Shown: in pieces, positions 1 through 9,600 of the stretch
Layout: every line of letters starts with the position of its first letter
Position numbering within the stretch: position 1 is the stretch's first letter
Assembly (NCBI GenBank): GCA_043798435.1
Contig: JAZDOR010000224.1
Coordinates: 1-10,308, forward strand
Length of the DNA: 10,308 bases
Reading direction: 5' to 3'
DNA from: JAGUXG01 sp043798435
GTDB lineage: Bacteria; UBA9089; UBA9088; JAGUXG01
Program-made: the position numbers and the translations under genes
Notes under the pieces: model-generated
What the model saw: the letters and a program-made list of their open reading frames with translations, nothing else
What the model was told of the DNA's origin: nothing
Databases searched by the model: none

Positions 1-140
1 GTTTGAAAGCTTGCGGTTAAAAGATGGGGTTGAAATTAGAAATTTGAAATTAGCAGAGGGAGCAGAATCTTTTCTTCCCAATTTCTAATTTCCAATTTCC
101 AAAAGAAATCATAGGGAAAATGATGAGAATGAACCGTCCC
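1..140. mobile_element. MITE-like hairpin repeat, left copy (5' end outside window)
   Basis: This non-coding repeat matches 9834-9973 at about 130 of 140 positions by eye, with no length difference and in the same orientation. It contains a 22-bp near-perfect inverted repeat (arms 32-53 and 78-99, three mismatches) around a 24-nt purine/pyrimidine-biased loop. It ends in tgaaccgtccc (130-140), the start of the right terminal repeat of the complete copy. After that the two copies diverge. The left terminal repeat would lie before base 1. No protein is encoded, so it would be a non-autonomous element or a dispersed structural repeat. It ends 10 bp from the stop of the aspartic protease pseudogene. 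Confidence 0.75.
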
Positions 141-150
141 ACTTTTCGTA

Positions 151-514
151 CTATTTTAGTAGAATTGCTGGTAGTCTTTTCAGGCTTTTGGTTGTAGGAT
201 CAACTATTATCCCTACAGATTCCAAAGCTGTGGCACCCAATAGAGGTTCTGAATTGCAGGGGCCAAAGATGACCCGACCAGCTGTAATTTCACCCATAAA
301 TTCAATCCGAACAAGACCATAATAGTATTCCTTTACGCTTCCGTCAGCTAACTCATAAGACATCTTCCCCACTTTCATAACCTCAATCTCTTCCAATCTA
401 TCTAGCCGGAGCCATAGAGTCTGTCGCTCCAGTATCAACCAGAAAAATCTCCTCATATGCTCCATAAGGAGAAGAAATACTTGTAAGTTTTGTTGTAACC
501 TTTGGCAATCCCAT
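151..514 (-). pseudogene. clan AA (retropepsin-like) aspartic protease, frameshifted
   Basis: Two overlapping frames together spell one small aspartic protease. The first frame starts at ATG 514-512 and reads MGLPKVTTKL, then the active-site motif FLVDTGATDSMAPA, then stops at TAG 400-398 after 38 residues. The second frame carries the rest, from RLEEIEVMKVGKMSYELADG through GRVIFGP and the conserved hydrophobic-hydrophobic-Gly motif LLGATALESVG to the stop at 153-151. Removing one base near position 400 (the T in agaTaga) joins them as MAPARRLEEIEV and gives about 120 residues, a normal length for AF_0612-like clan AA proteases. The Asp of DTGA and the second-half glycine motif are both present, so only the frame is lost. 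A weak GAGGT lies about 11 nt before the ATG. Family knowledge: single-domain proteases that act as dimers, often present in many copies in candidate-phylum genomes, with substrates generally unknown. A sequencing or assembly error, or a recent inactivation, would give the same picture. Confidence 0.85.
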
Positions 515-583
515 TTTCTTTATTACCTCTTTTTCTTTCCTGAAGTATATTCTATCTTTGGTCTTGTAGATATAAAGCCCTGT
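511..583 (-). repeat. Second, decayed copy of the giant gene's C-terminal tail
   Basis: This 73-bp stretch aligns with 667-739, the last part of the giant protease gene, at a spacing of 156 bp. The first 21 bases on the upstream side (563-583 versus 719-739) are identical, and the remainder is roughly 75-80% identical with two compensating single-base indels. Translated on the minus strand it reads TGLYIYK, then a diverged stretch, then EVIKKM. The functional tail reads TGLYIYK...EVIKKL. The copy is in the same frame as the giant gene, beyond its TAA stop, and runs straight into the aspartic protease start codon (512-514). It looks like the leftover 3' end of another gene of the same tail family, or a partial tandem duplication. 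Confidence 0.75.
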
Positions 584-585
584 AT

Positions 586-639
586 AGCTATCCGCTTTCA
601 GCTCTCCGTTTATTAGCTGATTACTGACCGCTGATAGCT
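586..639. repeat. Imperfect hairpin / agct-gat repetitive spacer
   Basis: This spacer between the giant gene's stop and the tail relic is built from repeated gctgat/ctgac words. It can fold as AGCTATC (586-592) with GATAGCT (633-639), then TCAGCT (598-603) with AGCTGA (615-620), with an asymmetric internal loop and an 11-nt loop. There is no U-tract after it on the minus strand, so it does not read as an intrinsic terminator for the giant gene. It may be a dispersed intergenic repeat. Its function is unknown. Confidence 0.4.
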
Positions 640-649
640 GACTGCTTTT

Positions 650-3600
650 TTACTGCTTTATCACGACTAATTTCTTGATAACCTCTTCTTTCTTTCCTGA
701 GGCATACTCTATGGTTACCTTGTAGATATAAAGCCCTGTGCCGACCTTTCTGCCAGCCTTATTTGTGCAGAGCCACTCTATAGAACTATGACCAAAACCA
801 CCTTTTCCAGTATTTTCCCAGACAAGGTCGCCTGAAAGGGTATAGACCTCCACCTTCACATCTCCTGCATCATCAGGAAAGAAGAATTCTGTAGAGCCTT
901 TTGCTGGATTTGGTTTAGCATAGACACCACTTGCATTTAATACCTTCTGTCCCTCCGGAATAGGAGACATAATGGCATACATCTCTTTGATGGGTGTATT
1001 TGCAGGAATAGTGTAGGTCACCTTATTGGTATTTTTATCAACAGTGCCACCCACCTTAATCCAACCGCCATCTTTTTCATAGATATAAAGTTTTTGTTCA
1101 TCCGCACCAGCAAGATCTCCATCCGTGTAGTATAAGGTTAGTTTGACATCCTTAGTAAACTTTGCACCAGAAAGGGAGATGGTGCCATAGTAAAAGGAGA
1201 TAACTTTTCCTACCACCTTTAAGCCTGAATGTCCGCCTGGGTCAGATTCCGTTCCCATCCGCACAGTTCCTGAACCAACTGTACCTTTTGTGGGAAATGT
1301 TATCTCTGTGTCATAAGGTATCTCAAGGGTGTTGCCATCTGGACCAGTAACCACAATCTGCTCTGGAATCACAAAATTAAAGGAGGATGATGTGCCATTT
1401 CCCTCTATATCACAAACCCAGACAGTTACAGTATATGTGCCTGAGGCTGTTAGTCCTGGAACGGGTGTTCCTGTAAGATATCCCTTGTAATTCACTGTCT
1501 CTGTAGCGTAAGAACAGTTACAAGTATGGGTTGTATCACCTTTTTTAATGCCCATTGTTGTCTTTGTCCAATCTATAGCAGATTTACCAGTATCCTCATC
1601 TGATACAAAAACAAGGATAGGACCACTAAATGGGGCAGAAACAATCTCATTGTTGACTGGGGATGTCTGTGTAACCTTTGGAGGTGTTTTGTCTTTGACT
1701 GTAAAATTGAAGGTATATGAACCTGCATTGCTCTTCTTATCCACAGCCGTTATTTTAATGGTATATGAGCCAGGCGTAGAAAGGGCTGCCTCAAGCCCCC
1801 AGTAAATTGTGTCAAGACCATTGTTTGTTTGGGAACCTGGCACAAGCGTATTACTGCTGTCAAAAAGTCGTATCTCTGAGTCTGAAATATTAACACCCAC
1901 TCCACCCTGATTATCAATCAGCGCAGCCGAAACCCTGAGAACCTCCGACTGCTTTTTGACTGTACCAGCTATAGGATCGGTAGCAGATACTGATGGAGGG
2001 GTGGTATCTTGGGGCGGAACAGGCGGGTCCTCTTTTGCCTCAAACTTGCGGTCATAAACATCTGAACGCAGTCCATAATGCCCCCAATAATGAGGCTCTG
2101 CATGCCATTTCCCACAAACAACAGATTTCCAACCAAGGCTAACCAACTCTGCCGAGAGCCTGTGGGTATAGATGCCTTTGGGGTTACTCCATCCCCTTTC
2201 AGCATACTCATATTCAGTGTAATAGTTTCCATCGCTATCCTTTAAGAAGGCTATAAGGTTTCCATAATCATTCTCTTTATCACCATCTCCTTCACATTCA
2301 GATGGAGTATTGGGGTCATAATCGCCATAGTTTGGTCTGTTTGGAAGCCCTGTTGGAAGCAAGATATTGAGCCATGGGTCTATATCAACACCTGCGGTCA
2401 TATCTGGATATTTACTACTATGTTCCAATTTATTTCCCTGGGGGTCATAGATATCAAAAGAGAGGAGTCCATAGGGATAGTTCAGGTGCCCCGAAGACTG
2501 TTCAAAGTCAAAACCAAGGTTCTCTAACTGTTGCTTCGTTACACCTCCCTGTATAGAGCTCTTTAAGGTAATCTTAAACTTCACAGTAAAGTATATGCCG
2601 TCTTTATCTGGCTTGTTAATAAAGAACGGGTCAGGAGAGATATTGAAGCTCTCAACCTCTATCTTCAAGGAGGTAACCTTTACCTCACCCTCTTCAGAGA
2701 TATAGAGATTTCCTGCATCATCTTCTGCCTTTATGGTATAATAATAACTGCCATCAGTGACCCTATTTCCCATATTATCCGAACCATCCCAGTAGGTATC
2801 AACATTTTCTCCCTGTTGTGGGTCCGGAGGCACAAGCCTTTTCACTAATTCACTGTTTTTATTGCATATCTCTATGACAATATAGGATTTTTCTGAGAGG
2901 CTATAACTAATCTTGAGGTTTGTGAGATAGGGGTTGAATGGTGATGGTTGTGCACCGATACTCGTCACCTTTGGCGGCGTTCCATCCATGCTCACCATTA
3001 TTCTGCTATCTGTATATCCATCATTTGTTGCTTTTTGTTTGTTATACAGAAAATGCCCATATACTGGAACACCTTGCCCATCGTCTCCATTCTTTATCGT
3101 ATAAAGAGCAGAATATACACCATCACCCGGCCTTAGATCGCCACATAATCCAGCATCAGAAAGCCCAAACCCCTTAATGATTGAACCAATATCGGAGTTT
3201 GCATATCCTCCTACAGCAAAAGAGACTTTCTCACAGGTTGATATAGAAAGCACCCTGTAATCAGAAACAATAGGACCAGAATAGAGGTTGGCATTAGATA
3301 TGGTAAAAGAACCGGCAGTTGTGGCCAGACCAAGCCAGAAGTTACTGCCTGCACCCACTAAGATACGCTCTCCTATCTTTATATTAGGGTCAGAAAGGGT
3401 AAGGCTTCCAAAAAGCTGATTTATTAGTGCAGGAGAAAATGTTTTTTCTGCCTTTATGCAGGAGATAGAGAAGATAATCTCATCACCGCCTTTGGCAACT
3501 GTTTTCAAGGCAGAGGCAGTTCCAACCGTTATATTTCTATAGTCTGAGACTGGAGAACCATAATATAGATTTGAGTTGTCAAGTGTAGCTGTGCCATTGA

Positions 3601-6600
3601 TAGCAGTAGCTATCCAGATATGGTCGTTTGAGTTATCATATACCTTTATCTTTTGATTTGTCTTCAGATTTTCGCTTGAACAATCAATGGTTATGCTTCC
3701 TGTTGTTCGGTTTATAGAAGGGATTGACAAAGGTCTTTCTTGAGGAAGAATAGCACCTATTCTGATTATCCGTGTAAAGATATTTGGGTTTGGCGGCTGG
3801 CTTCCGTTTACAGTAATGGTTCCAAAGACTTTGTTTGTGTTTGTATTCAGATTTCCAGCAGAGTCAATAATAGAGCCTCGTATCTCTAATATTCCCAAAT
3901 CTCCATCCTTTACTCTGTAGCTTCCAGAAAAAATTCCTGCAGAGATATTTTGAAGTTTTATCTCTCTATTGCTAAGATAGGTTGTAGCTGTCTGGACATC
4001 AATATCTGTGTATAGAGTGAAGACAACCACCTCATCCCTATAGAAACATTGGCCACCGGTGTTATTTGTGATCGTTCCAATCATAGGACAGGTTCTGTCA
4101 ATGGTCACAAGGGTTGATGTGCTGTACGAGTTACCTGCAGAGTCAGTTACTATCACCTCTACAATATATGCACCGTCAGAGAAAGTACCAAGGGTATGAC
4201 TGCCATCCCAAGTAAATTCTGCTGATTTATTACCGAGTAAGAAACCTGTGGCACTACCTATACCCGTTGGAGTCTTTCCATCCACCTTGATAGTATAAGT
4301 GCCATATTCTGTGCCTATAGTAAAGGATATTTTGGTTGTATCCTCTGAGCCTTCTGATGTGCTAGGTGAAAACCTATCATCTGAAAGAGCAAGGCTTTTT
4401 ATTTCAGGTGATGTATTGTCAATGGTTATAATTAAAGCTACTTCTCCCTTCTTTCCAACCATATTTTCACATGTTATCTTCATCGTATGCGTCCCTTCAG
4501 TGAATGTTCCGTTATTCTGGTCCCTGCCATTCCAGGGATATGAAACTGTTCCATTTGCTAAGATATTTCCCTTCTTTAATTCTCTATCATCAACGGTGAT
4601 TGTGTATGTAGAGGCCTCATCGCAAGAGAAGGTTAAGGTGGCTATCTTTCCTAAGGCATAAGGAGAAAAAATAGTCGGGCAAAGAGATGGGGCTATTATG
4701 TCTGGCAGATACCAACTAACCTCCAATGGAAAAGAATCAGTAGATTGAGTGCCTTTTGTATCCCAGGCCTCTGCTCTAATCCAATGTGTCCCTTCGGCAA
4801 AAATTTGAGTAGATGTAGATAATGCTGCGATAAGGGTTCCTGAACGGCTTCCCCCTACATAGCTTGTGTCTGGTATTTTTACATTATTTAGATATATATT
4901 AGCCGTTGATGTATCAATTCCCGCTTGATACTCAGGTGGGTCAACCTTTATCTCAATAGAAATGGTTCCCTGGTATGGCGACTTAAGCATCAAAGTGTCA
5001 GGTGGATAAAGCTTGCTAAACTTTAATCCCGCAGGGTTAATAGTAAAGGTAAAGATGATAGGTGTAACCAGAGATGAAAACCCTTTCTCATTGTATGCCT
5101 TTATCTCAACCCGATACTCGCCAACTTGAGTAATAGCACTCTTTAGACTATAGGTTAATGTACCATCAAAATCGTTTTTTGTAAGTGCTTCCTCTTCTAA
5201 ATCCACTCCTTGTGGACCTGTCACAGAGACGGTTGAGGTAGCCCAGTTTATCTTATACCCTGACACCTCATCCTTTTGATATACTCGTACACTTACAGTT
5301 CCGTGATATGAGCCATAATGTATGCTTCCTGCCCCAGGACAAAGGATGTCTACCTCGGGTCTTGGAGTCTTCAGATAAAAACTATAGGAGTACTCAGCAA
5401 AGTTTCCTTCTGCATCATAAGCCTTGCCGCTTAGAGTATATGTCCCATCTATGAGAAGCGGAGAGGAAAGCTCTCCCTTTGCCTGCATACTGTTTGGTCC
5501 TGTAGAGAAGAATGAAAGGGTAAGGGTTGCCTCTTGTGGACCTGTCAGTTTTAAGGTTGTCAGCTGGGTATCTATGGCTGAGCCACCCTGACCCGCCTCT
5601 GTGATAAAGATATAGACTGGCCCGGCAAAGGGCGCATAAGTAGTAGTGCCATCCTCTGGGACTGGACCAAATACCCTTGGAGCAAGAGAATCTTTTATCC
5701 TGAAAGAAAACCCTTGGTAGCCATCCTTAATCCCATTCTCCTTATTGTCAACAGGCTTTACCTTTATGGTATAAGAGCCTGGCATATCAAGTGGGGTATC
5801 CAAGACCCATTTTATCCTGTTCTTCTCAGCATCGTTTATCTGTCTGCCTGCTACCTTCTGGTTTTTGGCATCATATAAGAATATTTCTGATAGGCTCAGG
5901 TTTACACCAGAACCCTCTCCATCACTTAAGTCAACATAGGCCTCAGTCAGAGAACCTTCTTTTGTCACATCAATATTATCGCCTGTGGCCGGGGATATAG
6001 CGATAATCTCAGGTTTTTCTGTATCAGGCACCTCAGGAGGGGCTGGCTCTTTGACATAAAGCTCTGCTCGCTCCATATCTGCCTTTACTCCATAGTGCCC
6101 AAAACCTGGCAAACCATGCCACTTCTCAGGACACTCATCTGGGCCACTGGTAAGCCCCCACCATATACTCACAAGCTCAGCACCTGCTTCAACAATATAG
6201 GTTCCAGCAACATTATCCCAATCTAGCCATCCATAATTAAACTTCCAATAGTAGTTTCCCTTCTCATCTTTCCAAAGTGGGCAGAGGGTATCCTGGTCAT
6301 TCGTTAGATTTCCATCACCCTTATCAGGCCTTGAAGAATAACCCATAGAATAGCCATCTAATATTGTATAAGTCATAGACCCATAATTTGGTATACCCTT
6401 GAGACGATAGTCCCTATCATTACCTGCGCTCAAATCTGGATAGCCTGCTATCTCTATAATCCTGGTAGTGCTTGAATCATAGACCTTAAGATGAATCAAG
6501 GCATAAGGAACATTTAGCGATTGAATACCCTGGCTAAAATCAAAGTTCAGGTTATTTAATTGGGCATCACTAACAGGTTGATTGGGGTTTTCTGCATTCT

Positions 6601-9600
6601 CTAAGACAGCCTTGAAGCTGATAACCGTGTCAATGGTATCTGGAATCTCTTTGTTTGGATAGAAGGGATTTGGGCTGGCAAAGAGCTCTTTTATCTTAAT
6701 GACAACTGAGGTAAGGCATATCTCTCCTTTCTTTTGTAGAGCCGGGTTTCCTGCCTCATCCTCTGCATCAAGGCAATACAAGTACTTGTCATCCTCTGGT
6801 ATAACACCACCAGATGTTCTTCCATCCCAGACAATCTTCACATTCTCTCCAAACTGTGCCTCAGGAGAGGCTATGGTTCTGATGAGATTATCATTTCCAT
6901 CTGTAATCTTCACCTTCACCCAGGATTTCTCACTCAGATTATACTTTATCTCACAATATGCCTTATTAAGGTGTGGATTGAAAGGAACTGGAGAGGCAGA
7001 GTTGTTGGTGATAATCGGTGGTGTAGAATCTATGCTGAGAATCAATCTGGTATCTGTATATGGGTCGTTCTTTGCCACATTCTTGTTATATACAAAATGG
7101 CAGTTAAGCCCAGAATTCATTAGCTCACCTACCTCTACAACTGTCCAGGCCCCAGAGTATACGCCGTCACCAATTACGAAATCTCCTGCGGTTTGGACGC
7201 CATCATCACTCAGAGCCACAACCCCAGTAACGCCACCAATCTCGACAGTTGCCTCACCCCCTAAGGCATCTGCCACCCTTTCTCCATTTAGAGCAGAAAG
7301 TTCTGTGTAATCTGTAACAAGGGGTCCAGAATAGAGGTTTTGATTGGATATAGTGAAACTGCCATCATTTATGGCTGTTCCCATCCAACAGTTTTGCGAG
7401 CTTGAGATACAGATTGAGTATCCTTGTTTTATATTTGGATGTTTAACAGTCAAAGAACCGACTACCTTGTTGTCTAAAGAAGGGTTTGAAAATTCTTCTT
7501 CTACCCTCATTGCCGTAAGGGATAGGTTAAACTTATCACCCTTCTTTGCTTTGGTCTTCAGGGCATAAGAGCTGGCGATACTTCCGATGGTAAACCCGCT
7601 ATAGTCTGCTACAGGCTCACCATAATAGAGCCAGCTATTGTCTAAGGTTAGGGTTTGGGAAGCAAGGTTATAAGAAGCTGACCAAATATGGCTTTCATCT
7701 TGAGATACTACCTTCACCCTCTGACCATTATCAAGGCTCTCTCCTTGCCAGTTGATGGATAACCTCTCTGTGAAGCTGGCCACAACTGTTAATCCAGCTA
7801 ACTCTGGCTGCTCTACCTCTGGATGGAGAAGCCCAATCCTTACTATTCTTGAAGCTACTGCTGGTCTTACCCTTGTTCCATCAAGCCTGATTGTTGTATT
7901 TGCAAAGGCTGGATTTCCTGCCCAGTCAGTCAGAGAGGAAGAGACTGTCCATGTCCCATAATCTCCTTGTTTGACTGTATAGTATCCACGAAACAGACCT
8001 TCATCTATCTTGCTTAAAGAAATATTTTCAAGGACAGGTTGACCTGTCCGTGTTCCAGTTAATATGCAGGTAGGGTTGTTATAGCCAAGGTTATCCTCTG
8101 GTCCTACATTAAAGAGAATCTCCTCTTGCCGATAGAAGATTTGGCCACCTGTATTCTCATTCAAAGATAGGCTTGGCCAGGTTCTGTCAATGACAACCCC
8201 AATAGATGCTGAGGCAGAGCTTCCTGGTTGATCAAAGACCGTGACTGTTATCAAGCGAGTTCCATCAGTACCTGGACCAGATGTATAAGAGCCATTCCAT
8301 GTCCACCATCCTCTGTAAACACCTGCTGAGAGATTGACAAGTGTTCCTTCTGCGACTCCATCTGGGTCCTGACCATCAACCTTGACCGAGAATGTGCCTG
8401 GTTCATTAGAGTCAACATAGATCATTACGCTATCTTTTGAATTAGTGGATGTGCCTGGAGAGAAGTAAGTGGTTGAAACAGAGATGGTCCCAATCTCAGG
8501 TGGAATATTCACATTCCACTCATAAAGCGCATTCTTCACATTTATCCTTCCAGCCCCTAAGCCACTCCAGCCTATCTCATCTGCTGTCTTTTTGATAATA
8601 TCACTCACATCCGTAGCTGTAAGGGTTCCGATATAGGAGAATAAAAGCCCTGCCAGACCAGAGACAAATGGGGCAGCCATTGATGTGCCACTATATCGAG
8701 CATATTTGCCAGCTATAACTGTGCTCAAGATGCTCTCACCAGGTGCTGATATATCTACCCAGTCTCCGTAGTTTGAGAAACTACATTTATCATCAAACAC
8801 GTCTGTAGCAGCTACTGCCATAACCGGGTCATAACCTGCAGGATAAAGTTTTGAGGTTGAATTATTATTTCCTGCAGCAGCTATAATTAAAACACCATTT
8901 TCATTAGCATAATCGCAGGCATTTTCTAAGGTTTGCGAATCGTCTGTGCCCCCAAGGCTTAAGTTGATAACCTTAGCCCCTCTACCCACAGCCTCCATAA
9001 TAGCATAGGCTATATCTGCATAAGTGCCAGTGCCTGTTGCACCAAGAACCTTGAGGGCTAATAAACGGCAATTCCCAGCCAAACCTGCTGTTCCTGTGCC
9101 GTTATCAGTTAAACCAGAGGCAATCCCGGCTACATGCGTTCCGTGGCTATTGTCATCATCCGGGGTATCATCGTCATTCACATAGTCCCAGCCATTGATT
9201 ATCTTAGGCTCTAACTCAGAGAATGGGGTGCTGGTGGAAAATATATCAGGATGGTCAAGGTCTATGCCTGTGTCAATTATGGCTATGGTTATACCAATTG
9301 TGCCCATAGTCAGATCCCAACCTTCCTTTGCAGAAATTTTATCAATAGCCCATTGGGTAGGAAGAGAAGGGTCATTTGGGGTATATAGAGCATCAGCTAT
9401 ATAGTTTGGCTCAGCATACTCTATATTAGAGTTCTTCTTATAAGCCTCAACTACCTTAAAGACATCCTGTTTTTCAGCAAACTTGAGCCTGTAAACAGAA
9501 GCAAACCTCTCTTCCTTCACCCGTGCAAATGCATTTTTGCAAGAGACTATGCCAAAGGACTTGCCTATAGCCTTGAGGTTTGTAACAGAGACTGCCCTTT

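Noticed and set aside
1..140. CRISPR or tandem repeat array
   Set aside because: Only two copies of the repeat exist in the window, about 9.8 kb apart, with no regular spacers.
151..465. Aspartic protease starting at the ATG at 465 as a complete 104-aa gene
   Set aside because: The first ~20 residues in that frame are not protease-like, and the catalytic DTGA motif is in the neighbouring frame. Calling it intact would lose the active site.
586..650. Intrinsic terminator for the giant gene
   Set aside because: The hairpin is imperfect and no T-run follows it on the minus strand. The T-run at 645-650 lies on the plus strand, so it cannot terminate the minus-strand transcript.
4299..4661. 120-codon open frame on the plus strand
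   Set aside because: Antisense to the FSP-type Ig domains of the giant protease, with no ribosome site and no protein pattern. Shadow frame.
6699..7310. 203-codon open frame on the plus strand
   Set aside because: It lies wholly antisense to the stalk of the giant protease. Its product has no recognisable motif, while the opposite strand reads as well-conserved duplicated domains, so it is a shadow frame.
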